64,000 nucleotides of DNA, taken from Actinoallomurus vinaceus (GTDB lineage: Bacteria > Actinomycetota > Actinomycetes > Streptosporangiales > Streptosporangiaceae). The notes beneath the pieces are model-generated. The model was given only the letters and a program-made list of their open reading frames with translations, ran no database searches and was not told the origin of the DNA. The stretch's first letter is position 1; the number at the start of each line of letters is the position of its first letter. Location: assembly GCF_039542055.1 (NCBI RefSeq), contig NZ_BAABHK010000004.1, positions 1-64,000 of the forward strand, given 5' to 3'. Of the stretch, positions 1-8,244 are shown piece after piece. The position numbers and the translations under genes are program-made.

Positions 1-113
1 CGCAACCGCCGCAACTGCGCCCCCAGCACAATACGCAGCACCGTCGGACCACCACGATGATGACCGAACAGGCTGCTCACGGCAGTCTCGCCGTCAGGCT
101 GAGAACCGATCAC
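1..113 (-). CDS. XRE-family helix-turn-helix regulator, N-terminus only (cut by window edge)
   Basis: Reading leftward from a GTG at 113, the reverse strand encodes a polar start followed by GPTVLRIVLGAQLRRLR and runs off the window. This resembles the opening of the Streptomyces-type XRE regulators that carry a C-terminal DUF5753 domain, where the HTH begins just after the Q-L-R-R-L-R stretch. A GAGGGG-like ribosome site lies about seven bases upstream. Only 37 codons are visible, so the DUF5753 part is assumed. Such genes usually sit next to a small DUF397 gene, which would be outside the window. Confidence 0.6.
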   Translation of the reverse strand, partial: MIGSQPDGETAVSSLFGHHRGGPTVLRIVLGAQLRRL

Positions 114-651
114 TGCACTCCCCTCAGAACAACGGAATCCGCTTAGTTTCCCACGGGCAGTGACGGATACAAGCCTCAATGTAGCGTCGCCTCGTCGAGC
201 CGGCGTAGAACATCGAGCGCGGCGCCCGGGCCACCCGATGCGGGAGGGACGGAGCGCGACCACCGGGACCGGGGAGGCGCAGCGCGACCCCCGCGCCGAA
301 GTGCGAGGCGACCGAATCCGGCGGTCCCCGCCACCGGGAACGCGTCGCCGGGCCCGACGCATTGCCCGCAGAGCGCTATTACTTTCCACTTTGGCCACAT
401 CCGGCCAAAACGGGAACCGGTCGCGCCGCTTCGGGTGAGCGCGAAGGCCCCCATCCGGCGACGAAATCGACACGCCACGTAAATAGCGGCCAACGCAGCG
501 TACATATCCCACCCACGGCGCGACGCTTCGAATACAGAGCAAGATCATTTGATTACAGTCCGTCAACAGGTGAATTCGATCGGGCGCCCTGCCGCTCATT
601 CCGGCCAATCGGTTCGCCGCGTACCGACCACGTCAGCAACCAGGAGGAACC
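114..651. other. Intergenic region, divergent promoters
   Basis: No convincing gene is seen here; the short frames have no recognisable protein and no ribosome site. The stretch from about 470 to 580 is visibly more A+T rich than its surroundings and is the likely promoter area of the secreted protein gene that follows. A palindrome near 400 is listed separately. Confidence 0.5.
390..409. promoter_or_regulatory. Palindrome TTTGGCC-N6-GGCCAAA, possible operator
   Basis: This is a perfect 7-base inverted repeat with a 6-base spacer in the gap between two divergent genes. It lies about 275 bases from the XRE start and 240 bases from the secreted-protein start. The symmetry fits a dimeric regulator site, but no second copy was seen in the window. 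Confidence 0.3.
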
Positions 652-1302
652 ATGGCCGTTCCGTTGACCGCAGGTCCCCGCGTCGCGCGATGGCTCACCG
701 CCCTTTCCGCGGCCGGCGCACTCACCTTGTGCATGGCCGCCACCCGGCCCGCCCAGGACCGGCACACCCCGGTACCGCTCTTCGCCAACGGCGGATTCGA
801 GAGCCCGGTGGCCCCCGCGAACAACTTCACGAGGCTGGGCGCCGGGAGCGCCCTCGGCGAATGGAAGGTCACCGGCGGAAACGTCGACCTCATCGGCGCC
901 GGCTTCTGGCAGGCCGCGGAGGGCAACCAGTCCCTCGATCTGGAAGGGGACATCCCGGGGACGATCGAGCAGCCGATTGCGACCCGCTTCGGCGGCTGCT
1001 ACACCGTCAACTTCTGGCTCGCCGGGAACCCGGACGGCGGGCCCGCGATCAAACGCGGGTACGCGCGGGTGACGCAGAACGCCATCGGCCACCCGTTCAT
1101 CCAGAAGACCCTCGCCTTCGACACCACGGGCAAGACGCGGGCGGACCTCGGCTACGTCCAGCAGCGGTTCCGGTTCCGCGCCCTCGCTCCGACGGTGACG
1201 CTCACGTTCACGAGCATCACGGGCGGCGGTTACGGCCCCGTGATCGACGCCGTCTCGGTCATCCCGGCCCACCCGCTGGACTGCCGCTCCGGCCGCTTCT
1301 GA
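652..1302 (+). CDS. Secreted choice-of-anchor C / DUF642-like protein
   Basis: The 216-residue protein starts with a signal peptide (basic N-terminus, hydrophobic core about residues 10-30). The mature part begins NGGFESP and contains GNVDLIG..WQAAEG..SLDL, the hallmark order of the DUF642 / choice-of-anchor C family, a galactose-binding-like beta sandwich found in secreted proteins. The C-terminal half keeps the pattern of a single jelly-roll domain ending near VIDAVSVIP. Biochemical function is unknown for bacterial members; carbohydrate or cell-wall binding is the usual guess. The ATG follows AGGAGGAAC with good spacing. A strong hairpin follows the stop, so it is probably monocistronic. 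Confidence 0.75.
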   Translation: MAVPLTAGPRVARWLTALSAAGALTLCMAATRPAQDRHTPVPLFANGGFESPVAPANNFTRLGAGSALGEWKVTGGNVDLIGAGFWQAAEGNQSLDLEGDIPGTIEQPIATRFGGCYTVNFWLAGNPDGGPAIKRGYARVTQNAIGHPFIQKTLAFDTTGKTRADLGYVQQRFRFRALAPTVTLTFTSITGGGYGPVIDAVSVIPAHPLDCRSGRF

Positions 1303-1316
1303 CACCAGGGGAAACC

Positions 1317-1357
1317 ACGCCCCGCGGCGGCCTCGCCCAGAGGCCACCGCGGGGCGT
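1317..1357 (+). terminator. Hairpin after the secreted protein gene
   Basis: ACGCCCCGCGG pairs with CCGCGGGGCGT, and the inner GGCCT pairs with AGGCC after one mismatch. The stem begins 14 bases after the stop codon. No U-run follows, as is common in high-GC actinomycetes. Confidence 0.6.
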
Positions 1358-1453
1358 CCCTACGATCACCACTGACAGACGACGCGCAGAGTCCCCTGGC
1401 GAGATCGCCCCGCCCGGGAAGCAACCGATCACGGTCTGGCGAGTGTAAGTGGT

Positions 1454-2053
1454 GTGAAGATCGAGATACTGGGCGCCGCGAACGATCCCCCTTCCCGGCA
1501 GCGTGACCTGGCCGGAAACCGAGGCGACGCCGGTCCCCCTCCGGGCGACCCCCCGCCTCTCGAGGCGGTCTTCACCGCGTTGTTCCGCGAACACCATCTG
1601 GAGATGGTGCGGATGGCGCTGCTGATCGTCGGTGATCGCGCCAGCGCGGAGGACGTGGTGCAGGACGCCTTCACCGCGCTCCACGGCAAACTCGACCGGC
1701 TCACCGACCCGGACCGGGCACTGCCGTACATCCGCACCAGCGTCATCAACGGGTGCCGTACCGTCCTTCGCCGCCGCCGACTCGCCTGGCGCGTGGTCAA
1801 GACCTATGACCCGCCCGTGTGGTCCGCCGAGTCCGCGACGCTCCTCGGTGAGGAACGACGCGAGGTCATGGCCGCCCTCGGGGAGCTCCCCCGCCGGCAG
1901 CGCGAGGCGATCGTTCTGCGCTACTACCTCGACCTCGACGAGGCCGAGATCGCCGAGGTGATGGGCATCAGCCGCGGGACCGTCAAGTCCACGACCTCAC
2001 GGGCGATCACCGCCCTCACCCGGAAGCTCACCGAACTCGGAGGAATGTCATGA
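1454..2053 (+). CDS. SigE-family (SigE70 type) RNA polymerase sigma factor
   Basis: A 199-residue ECF-type sigma factor. Region 2 covers about residues 35-105 (FREHHLEMVRMALLIVG, then AEDVVQDAFTALH) and region 4 about 130-195 (LPRRQREAIVLRYYLDL, then EIAEVMGISRGTVKS). The first 30 residues are Pro/Gly/Asp-rich and not conserved, so the GTG start is uncertain. Its stop overlaps the start of the next gene by four bases (ATGA), indicating translational coupling. The neighbour is a membrane-anchored protein that plausibly acts as its anti-sigma or sensor, the usual arrangement for this Streptomyces-type subfamily. Confidence 0.85.
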   Translation: MKIEILGAANDPPSRQRDLAGNRGDAGPPPGDPPPLEAVFTALFREHHLEMVRMALLIVGDRASAEDVVQDAFTALHGKLDRLTDPDRALPYIRTSVINGCRTVLRRRRLAWRVVKTYDPPVWSAESATLLGEERREVMAALGELPRRQREAIVLRYYLDLDEAEIAEVMGISRGTVKSTTSRAITALTRKLTELGGMS

Positions 2054-3120
2054 CCAGGACCGAGGACCTCCTCCGCGACGCGTTGTCCGCGACCGCCCGC
2101 ACCGTCGAGCCGGGCACGCTCTCCCCCCTCACCGCCCCCGCTCGTCGGCGCTCGACCGCCAAGTGGGCCGTTCCCCTCACCGCCGCCGGCGCGCTGCTGG
2201 TCCTGGCGGCCGCCATCGCGATCGGAGGACAGATGCGAGGACACCGTCAGAGCCCGCCCGTATCCGGCACCGGGCCATCGCGCATGGTCACCATCGACGA
2301 CGGAACGGCGGTCATCCGCGACGCGACCGGGCGCAAGGTCGCCGGCATCCCCGCCGAGCGAGGCCCTTACGTCGCCGTTGCGGCCTACGGTGCCGGGCGC
2401 ACGTTCTACCTCGCCGCCTCCGAGGGAAGGTGTGCGATCAGCCTGTACCGGCTGAGCTTCCGGCCCGACGGTACGGTCGACGCGCCACAGCGGGTCCGGG
2501 CGGACGCTCCCATCGAAATCAGCGAAGATGACACGGCGATGTCCGTGAGCCGCGACGGAACACGCGTGGCCGTCAGCGGGGCCTGCGAGACGACCTACCG
2601 GGTCTCCGTCCTCGACACCCGATCCGGTGGCATCCGGAGCTGGACCGCGCCCACGAACGCCAACCTGAGGTATGCCCCATCGTGGAGTCCGGACGGCCGT
2701 ACGCTCGCCGTCTTCTGGTGGGACGTCCGGCGGAACATCGAGAAGGCCCCGATCCTCCTGCTCGACCCGGAAGAGTCCATGGGCGGTGATCTGTCGAAGG
2801 CGCGGGTCCTACGGCCGGCGGGGATCCAGCAGGGCCCGCTCAAGGGCGGGCGGATCGAAGCGTTCGCCTACGATCCGGACGGCCGTACGATGACCGTCGT
2901 CGTCTCCCTGGACGCCTTCAGCGCCATCACCCGGATCTCGGCGACCACCGGAGACCCGGTCGGCGGGTTCACGAGAGTCCCGACCTTCGCGGGGGGCGTT
3001 CGGCCGGACGGATCCGGACACCACCTTCTCCTTTTCGGCAGCGGCGAGGTGGCCCGGGTCGACGACGGCCGCCTCCACTGGATCGCCCGGGGACTCGACA
3101 ACGTGGACGCCGCCTGGTGA
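2050..3120 (+). CDS. Membrane-anchored beta-propeller (TolB/WD40-like) protein coupled to sigma factor
   Basis: The 356-residue protein has a short cytoplasmic segment (residues 1-37), one transmembrane helix (about 38-60, PLTAAGALLVLAAAIAIGG) and a large outer domain. That domain contains repeats such as SVSRDGTRVAVSG and PSWSPDGRTLAVFWW, typical of TolB/WD40-like propeller blades. The ATG overlaps the sigma factor stop. The single-helix topology and coupling suggest an anti-sigma or sensor role, although no zinc anti-sigma motif is present in the short N-terminal part. The regulatory role is an inference; the propeller call is secure at fold level only. Confidence 0.7.
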   Translation: MTRTEDLLRDALSATARTVEPGTLSPLTAPARRRSTAKWAVPLTAAGALLVLAAAIAIGGQMRGHRQSPPVSGTGPSRMVTIDDGTAVIRDATGRKVAGIPAERGPYVAVAAYGAGRTFYLAASEGRCAISLYRLSFRPDGTVDAPQRVRADAPIEISEDDTAMSVSRDGTRVAVSGACETTYRVSVLDTRSGGIRSWTAPTNANLRYAPSWSPDGRTLAVFWWDVRRNIEKAPILLLDPEESMGGDLSKARVLRPAGIQQGPLKGGRIEAFAYDPDGRTMTVVVSLDAFSAITRISATTGDPVGGFTRVPTFAGGVRPDGSGHHLLLFGSGEVARVDDGRLHWIARGLDNVDAAW

Positions 3121-3439
3121 CGGGCCGGCGCTTTTACTACTCGGCGGCACGGAGAGGCCGCGAATCGGCCGGCGAACCGCCTTGTCCGCCACGACGCCCG
3201 GCGGTTAGGCTCCCCGGCGAATGATCCTTCTGAGGAGCTGAGATGCCCGGCCGACCGAGCACGCGCTGACGTTCAGTCACTCCTGACCTGTCACCGCGTG
3301 CTGCATCCGAACTGCGGCACAGCGCACCCTCCCCTGCCCGGATCCCACGGGACGGGCACACGTTCTCAGCGACTCAAGGACCCCCTGTGCCGTTCGTATC
3401 TCCTGCCGCGCTCGCGTGCCCGCCCCTGCGAGGCCGTCG
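3121..3439 (+). other. Leader region with two micro-ORFs upstream of MFS exporter
   Basis: Two tiny reading frames lie in tandem: ATG at 3221 (MILLRS, stop at 3239-3241) and ATG at 3243 (MPGRPSTR, stop at 3267-3269). The second has a good ribosome site (TGAGGAG) that lies inside the end of the first. About 170 bases of untranslated sequence follow before the exporter. Short leader peptides control some antibiotic exporters by ribosome stalling; applying this here is only a hypothesis. Confidence 0.3.
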
Positions 3440-4714
3440 ATGACGGCCTCCGCCCCACCCCCGCCGGGCCTCTGGCGGGACGGTGACTTCCGCAGGCTCT
3501 GGACAGGCCACAGCGCCTCCCAACTGGGGGCTCAGGCCTGCCAGGTCATCCTGCCGCTCATCGCCGTCGTCGCGCTCAACGCCGGGACTCAGCAGATCGG
3601 CGTCCTCCGCGCCGTCCAACAGGCGCCGATCCTGCTGCTCTCGCTCTTCGTCGGCGCCTGGGTGGACCGCCGGCGCGCCCGCACGGTGATGGTGCTGGCC
3701 GACGTCGGCCGGACCGTGGCGTTGGCCGTCATCCCCGTCGCCTATCTCCTCGGGATGCTCGACGTTCCGCTGCTTCTCCTGGTCGCCTTCCTCGTCGGTT
3801 CCCTCACCGTGTACTTCGGCGTGGCCTACCAGACCTCTCTCGTACGGCTGGTGGAACGCGGTCGGCTCGCCTACGGCAACAGCGCGCTCGAAGCCAGCAG
3901 GTCCGCCGCGCAGATCGCCGGCCCCGCGCTCGGCGGCGCGCTGGTGTCGCTCCTCACCGCGCCGATCGCCATCACGGCGAGCGCGTTCCTCTTCGCCCTG
4001 TCCGTCCTGTCGATCCGGCGGATCCGCCGTCCCGAGCGACTGCCCGGGCCGGCCGTACGGCAGGCGCGTGTGTGGAGGCAGATCCAGGAGGGCCTGCGCC
4101 TCGTCGCCGGCGACGGCTCATTGCGGGCCGTGGCCGTCTCCTCGGCCCTCTTCCAGTTCTCCTTCGCCGCCGTGATGACCGTCTACCTGCTCTTCCTGCC
4201 GCGCACACTGCACCTGCCGGGCGCCGCCGTCGGACTCGTGCTGGCGGCGATGGGCCCGGGCGCGCTGGTGGGCTCTCTGCTGTCCGCCAGGCTGCCGTCG
4301 CGGTACGGCCACGGCGTCGTGCTGGTGACCGCCGCGGCACTCGCCGACAGCGTGCTGCTGTGCGTCCCCGCGCTGCACGGCTCCTCGGCCGTCACGATCG
4401 CCGCGCTCATGGCGGTCGACTTCCTGTTCGGCGTCTTCAGCCAGCTGGTCGACGTCACCGTCGTGACGGTGCGCCAGGCCATCACCCCCATCCCGATCCA
4501 GGGCCGGGTCGTCGCGACGATCAACTTCGTCGGCATGGGCCTGACCCCGCTCGGTTCCCTTCTCGGCGGCTATCTGGCCGGCACGCTGGGGCTGCGCACG
4601 AGTCTGCTCCTGACCACCGCCGCGCAGATGCTGTCCCCACTGTTCATGGCCCTGTCCCCACTCGCCCGCCTTGGAAGGGACCTTCCTCGTACGACAAGCG
4701 ACGCCGACGCCTGA
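3440..4714 (+). CDS. MFS transporter (MFS_3 / enterobactin-exporter-like)
   Basis: A 424-residue, mainly hydrophobic protein with about 12 transmembrane segments. The N-terminal WRDGDFRRLWTGHSASQLGAQ and the loop FVGAWVDRRRARTVMVLADVGRT are signatures of the MFS_3 group, drug or siderophore exporters of actinobacteria. The ATG at 3440 is preferred over an upstream GTG at 3416 because GAGG lies six bases before it. It stands alone after a leader that carries micro-ORFs and is followed by an unrelated HIT gene. Substrate is not predictable; macrolide or siderophore efflux is typical of the group. Confidence 0.85.
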   Translation: MTASAPPPPGLWRDGDFRRLWTGHSASQLGAQACQVILPLIAVVALNAGTQQIGVLRAVQQAPILLLSLFVGAWVDRRRARTVMVLADVGRTVALAVIPVAYLLGMLDVPLLLLVAFLVGSLTVYFGVAYQTSLVRLVERGRLAYGNSALEASRSAAQIAGPALGGALVSLLTAPIAITASAFLFALSVLSIRRIRRPERLPGPAVRQARVWRQIQEGLRLVAGDGSLRAVAVSSALFQFSFAAVMTVYLLFLPRTLHLPGAAVGLVLAAMGPGALVGSLLSARLPSRYGHGVVLVTAAALADSVLLCVPALHGSSAVTIAALMAVDFLFGVFSQLVDVTVVTVRQAITPIPIQGRVVATINFVGMGLTPLGSLLGGYLAGTLGLRTSLLLTTAAQMLSPLFMALSPLARLGRDLPRTTSDADA

Positions 4715-4798
4715 CCCCGGCCCGGCTCCGCCGACCACGCACCCACCGCACCCGCGCCTCGGGCGGGCCGCCGTCGGCCACGCGGCACACTTGCGATC

Positions 4799-5491
4799 AT
4801 GAGCTTCGACGAGGCCGCCTACACGGCACGGATCCACGGCGACAACGAAGCCGGGCGCTGCTTCATCTGCCGCATCGTCGCCGGACAGCACCCGCCCGAG
4901 GACATCGTCGTCCTCCGCGACGAAGTGTGCGTCGCCTTCCTCGCGCTGCCCTACCGCCTCCACGGCTACACGCTCATCGCCCCTTTGGAACACCGAAGGG
5001 ACGTCGTCGCCGACTTCACCCCCGGGCAATACCTCGGGCTCCAGTCCAGGATCCACCGGCTCGGACGCGCGATCAGCGCGGTCGTCCCCACCGAGCGGCT
5101 GTACGTCTTCAGCTTCGGCAGCCACCAGGGAGTCGACCATGTCCACTGGCACCTGGCTCCGCTGCCTCCCGGCGTGCCCTTCGACCAGCAACAGTTCGCC
5201 GCCGTGGACGGTACACCCCAAGTCGACGTCTCCCACGAGCAGAAGACCGACCTGGCACGCAGAATCGCAGAGAGCTACACCACCACGGGGCCGCGGTCGC
5301 GCCGAGGGGAACCGTCCGATACAGGTACGGCCCGCCCGCGGCCGGCCCAGAACCAGGTCGTGGAGATCGGCGCGTCTCGGGTGTCGAGAATGCGGCGCTG
5401 GCTTCGTCCCAGGGACACGAGCGGCCACGACGGGCCGCGTGAGCAAGGAGGAGGCCGACCGTGCAGCCGGATGAGATCGCCGAGGTCCTGA
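4799..5491 (+). CDS. HIT-family nucleotide hydrolase/transferase
   Basis: Residues 20-150 form a HIT (histidine triad) domain: CFICRIV near residue 22 and the catalytic HVHWH triad at His114, His116 and His118. HIT proteins hydrolyse or transfer nucleoside monophosphates from AMP-like adducts. Family members are normally 140-165 residues, but this frame runs to 230. The extra 65-70 residues (from about SYTTTGPRSRRGEP) are Arg/Pro-rich and overlap the next gene by 31 bases, so the C-terminus may come from a lost stop or a frameshift. No strong ribosome site precedes the ATG. Confidence 0.75.
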   Translation: MSFDEAAYTARIHGDNEAGRCFICRIVAGQHPPEDIVVLRDEVCVAFLALPYRLHGYTLIAPLEHRRDVVADFTPGQYLGLQSRIHRLGRAISAVVPTERLYVFSFGSHQGVDHVHWHLAPLPPGVPFDQQQFAAVDGTPQVDVSHEQKTDLARRIAESYTTTGPRSRRGEPSDTGTARPRPAQNQVVEIGASRVSRMRRWLRPRDTSGHDGPREQGGGRPCSRMRSPRS

Positions 5492-5958
5492 ACCGTCCGA
5501 TCAGCCAGGAATTGCTGGCCCGCGACCTGACCCGTCTGGCCTACGTCGCCAAGGACGGAACGCCGCGTTCGATTCCGATCGCGTTCACCTGGAACGGCTC
5601 CGAGATCGTCATGTGCACGTCGAAGAACGCCCCGAAGCTTCCTGCTCTGCGCCACAGTCCGGCGGTCGCCCTGACGATCGACACTGAGGTGCACCCGCCG
5701 AAGATCCTGCTGATCCGCGGTCAGGCAGAGTTGGAGGTCGTCGACGGCATCCCGGACGAGTACCTCCAGATCAATGGCACCTACGAGATGACGGCCGAGC
5801 AACGGGTCGAGTGGGAGGCCGAGGTCCGTTCGCTCTACGACGGCATGGTTCGGATCATCGTGATCCCGACCTGGGCGAAGTTGATTGACTTCGACACGAC
5901 CCTCCCCAGCGCGGTCGAGGAGCTGGTCCGGCAACGAGCCGAACGCCAGCGCAGCTGA
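5461..5958 (+). CDS. Pyridoxamine 5'-phosphate oxidase-like (PPOX) flavin/F420-binding protein
   Basis: The 165-residue protein has the split-barrel PPOX pattern: LTRLAYVAKDGTPRSIPIAFTW near residue 24, then HSPAVALTIDTE and ILLIRGQAELEVVDG. These small actinobacterial proteins bind FMN or F420 and reduce or sequester various substrates. The GTG start has a strong AAGGAGGAGG site seven bases upstream, inside the doubtful tail of the HIT gene. It begins a three-gene run with the YCII protein and an ECF42 sigma factor, with 30 bases to the next gene, so it is a likely member of that stress cassette. Confidence 0.8.
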   Translation: MQPDEIAEVLNRPISQELLARDLTRLAYVAKDGTPRSIPIAFTWNGSEIVMCTSKNAPKLPALRHSPAVALTIDTEVHPPKILLIRGQAELEVVDGIPDEYLQINGTYEMTAEQRVEWEAEVRSLYDGMVRIIVIPTWAKLIDFDTTLPSAVEELVRQRAERQRS

Positions 5959-5988
5959 CCAAGTGCCTACGAGGTAAGGAGAACATCC

Positions 5989-6396
5989 ATGAAGTACCTG
6001 CTGCTGAAGCACTACCGAGGTGGCCCGGCCCCCGCTGTCGACTTCGAGTCGATGGACCAGTGGACGCCGGAGGAGGTCGACGCGCACGTGCAGTTCATGC
6101 GCGACTTCGCGGCCCGCCTGGAGGAGACGGGTGAGTTCGTCGACGCCCAGGCACTGGCGCCCGAGGGGACGTTCGTGCGGCATGACGGCGAGGGGCGCCC
6201 ACCGGTGACCGATGGTCCGTTCGCCGAGACCAAGGACCTCATCGCCGGCTGGTACGTCATCGACGTGGAGTCCTGGGATCGCGCGGTCCAGCTGGCCGGG
6301 GAGCTGTCCGCCGCTCCCGGGCCCGGCGGCGAGCCGATCCACGAGTGGCTCGAGGTCCGGCCGTTTCTCGGCGAGTCGCCCACGGTCACCGAGTGA
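5989..6396 (+). CDS. YCII-related (DGPF domain) protein
   Basis: The 135-residue protein carries the DGPF signature (VTDGPFAETKDLIAGWYVIDV, residues about 74-94) and the MKYLLLKHY start typical of the YCII/DGPF superfamily, small ferredoxin-like folds of uncertain enzymatic role. DGPF genes are known genomic partners and targets of ECF42 sigma factors, and such a factor follows immediately with a four-base GTGA overlap. The AAGGAG ribosome site is well placed. Confidence 0.85.
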   Translation: MKYLLLKHYRGGPAPAVDFESMDQWTPEEVDAHVQFMRDFAARLEETGEFVDAQALAPEGTFVRHDGEGRPPVTDGPFAETKDLIAGWYVIDVESWDRAVQLAGELSAAPGPGGEPIHEWLEVRPFLGESPTVTE

Positions 6397-7538
6397 ACGA
6401 ATCGCTGCTGCGGGAGCTCGTTCCCGCGGTGATCGGCGTCCTCGTCCGGCGCGGAGCCGACTTCGCGTCGGCCGAGGACGCCGTGCAGGAGGCCCTGATC
6501 CGGGCGCTGAATACGTGGCCGGACGACCCACCGCGCGATCCGAAGGCGTGGCTCGTCGCGGCCGCATGGCGCAAGTTCCTCGACGCCGCCCGCGCCGAGG
6601 CGTCGCGGCGAGGGCGGGAACTCGCCGTGCCGATCGAGCCTCCTGCCGGTCCGGCGCCGGCCACGGACGACACGCTGCGGCTCTACTTCCTGTGTGCGCA
6701 TCCCACCCTGCCGCCGACCTCGGCCGTCACGCTGACGTTGCGCGCGGTCGGTGGCCTGACCACGCGGCAGATCGCGACGGCCTACCTCGTCCCCGAGGCG
6801 ACGATGGCGCAGCGGATCAGCCGGGCCAAGCGCCGGATCGCGGGGCAGCCGCTCGACCAGCCCGGCGATCTGGGGACGGTGCTGCGCGTGCTCTACCTCG
6901 TCTTCAACGAGGGGTACGGCGGGAACGTCGACCTGGCGGCCGAGGCGATCCGCCTCACCCGCCAGCTCGTCGTCCTGACCGACGACCCCGAGGTCACGGG
7001 GCTGCTCGCGCTCATGTTGCTGCACCATGCGCGCCGCGCGTCTCGCACCGGCCCGGGAGGTCGCCTGGTACCGCTCGGTGAACAGGACCGGTCGCGCTGG
7101 GACACCGGCCTGATCACCGAAGGAGTGGCGATTCTGCAGGCGGCGCTGGCCCGCGACCGGCTGGGCGAATACCAGGCACAGGCCGCGATCGCCGCGCTGC
7201 ACGCGGACGCCCAGACGGCATCCGAGACGGACTGGACGCAGATCGTGGAGTGGTACGACGAACTGCTGCTCCTCACCGACAGCCCGGTGGTACGGCTCAA
7301 CCGCGCCGTAGCGGTCGGGGAGGCCGACGGGCCGCAGGCCGGCCTGGCGGCGCTGGCCCACGTGAGCCCCGACCTGCCCCGCTACTCCGCCGTGACGGCC
7401 TACCTGCACGAACGCGCCGGCGACCTCGAGCACGCCGCCGAACTTTATGCCGAGGCCTCCCGCGCCGCCACCAGCGTGCCGGAGCGCGACCACCTCACCC
7501 GAGAGGCCGCACGGGTGCGGCAACTACTGCGTCCCTGA
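6393..7538 (+). CDS. ECF42-type sigma factor with C-terminal helical (TPR-like, DUF6596) extension
   Basis: A 381-residue sigma factor. Region 2 (about residues 5-75) contains AEDAVQEALIRALNTWP, region 4 (about 100-160) contains TTRQIATAYLVPEATMAQRISRAKRRI, and a long helical C-terminal part contains LVFNEGYGG and RLNRAVAVGEADGP. The latter motifs are diagnostic for the ECF42 family, whose C-terminal extension is needed for activity in Streptomyces venezuelae. The GTG at 6393 overlaps the stop of the DGPF gene and is preferred over a frame start 48 bases upstream. ECF42 factors have no anti-sigma partner, and none is seen. Confidence 0.9.
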   Translation: MNESLLRELVPAVIGVLVRRGADFASAEDAVQEALIRALNTWPDDPPRDPKAWLVAAAWRKFLDAARAEASRRGRELAVPIEPPAGPAPATDDTLRLYFLCAHPTLPPTSAVTLTLRAVGGLTTRQIATAYLVPEATMAQRISRAKRRIAGQPLDQPGDLGTVLRVLYLVFNEGYGGNVDLAAEAIRLTRQLVVLTDDPEVTGLLALMLLHHARRASRTGPGGRLVPLGEQDRSRWDTGLITEGVAILQAALARDRLGEYQAQAAIAALHADAQTASETDWTQIVEWYDELLLLTDSPVVRLNRAVAVGEADGPQAGLAALAHVSPDLPRYSAVTAYLHERAGDLEHAAELYAEASRAATSVPERDHLTREAARVRQLLRP

Positions 7539-7579
7539 ATGTGGCATCAGCGCGCCGTGGCCGGTGGAGTAGAGGAGCA

Positions 7580-7712
7580 GCAAGCAATCACCGCCACGCG
7601 GGGCACAGCCCCGCGCCGGAGGGTTCGCGGAGCCGTCCCCAAAAGACATAGCGGGCCGTAGCGAAGCCGCCCAAAGACGGCAAGCAACCACCGACAGGCG
7701 GAGCGCAGCCCC
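7580..7712 (+). repeat. REP-like intergenic repeats, same family as at 38.4 kb
   Basis: GCAAGCAATCACCGCCA at 7580 recurs in altered form about 100 bases later. Between the copies lies a GCGGGC..AGCGAAGCCG..CAAAGACGGC..AGCA block that closely matches the two units at 38396-38579 in order and spacing. The region lies at the left border of the accessory island and contains no gene. Confidence 0.5.
7597..7615 (+). terminator. Hairpin after the ECF42 cassette
   Basis: CGCGGGGC pairs perfectly with GCCCCGCG around a three-base ACA loop, 59 bases after the sigma factor stop. It is also part of a REP-like repeat unit, so termination is plausible but not its only possible role. Confidence 0.5.
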
Positions 7713-7921
7713 ACACGGTTAGCGACTCCGAACCGCCCGCCGGCAGGCGCTGGAGCAGCGGTGATCGTCGTGCACTCTCACCGGCAGGAATGCCGAGCTC
7801 AGCTCCCCGGCAGCCCGGCGCCGGAACGGTCTCGCCCCCCACCGCCCGACCGCACCCGCCACATGCCTGGCTCGATCTCGTCCGACTGTTCCCGTATCCG
7901 CTGTCCCCACCCGGAGGGCCA

Positions 7922-8165
7922 GTGAAGATCCACCTGAGTGGAGTGAAGGCGATCGAGGAGCCGCCGTCCCTGGTCGACCTGCGGGCCCGCACGACGGCGA
8001 TGCTGCCGCGCGTGGAGCTGCCCGATGGAAGTCATGTCGTGGGTGCCGGAGCTCGCCGAGGCGTTCACCGCGGTGTCGGGCGGCCGGTCCCGGCTGAAGG
8101 ACCTGCCGGTCTCGATCGCCGCGTGCCTCACCGCGCACTCTCTGAACGTCGGGTACCGGCCGATC
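7922..8165 (+). pseudogene. Tn3-family transposase relic (frameshifted internal fragment)
   Basis: Two adjoining frames read VKIHLSGVKAIEEPPSLVDL..AMLPRVELP and then, after a small deletion near 8022, MEVMSWVPELAEAF..RSRLKDLPVSIAACLTAH. Together they match an internal part of Tn3/Tn4556-type TnpA transposases, which are about 900-1000 residues long. Everything before and after is missing; homology stops at GYRPI. It marks the left side of a Tn3-derived segment whose resolvase relic lies at 10249-10809. Confidence 0.75.
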
Positions 8166-8244
8166 GACCGCGTCGTCAACTGGCGAGGATCAGTATGTCC
8201 ACGACCGGGCGGGCCCGGTCGATCGCACAAGGTGAATTTCGGCC

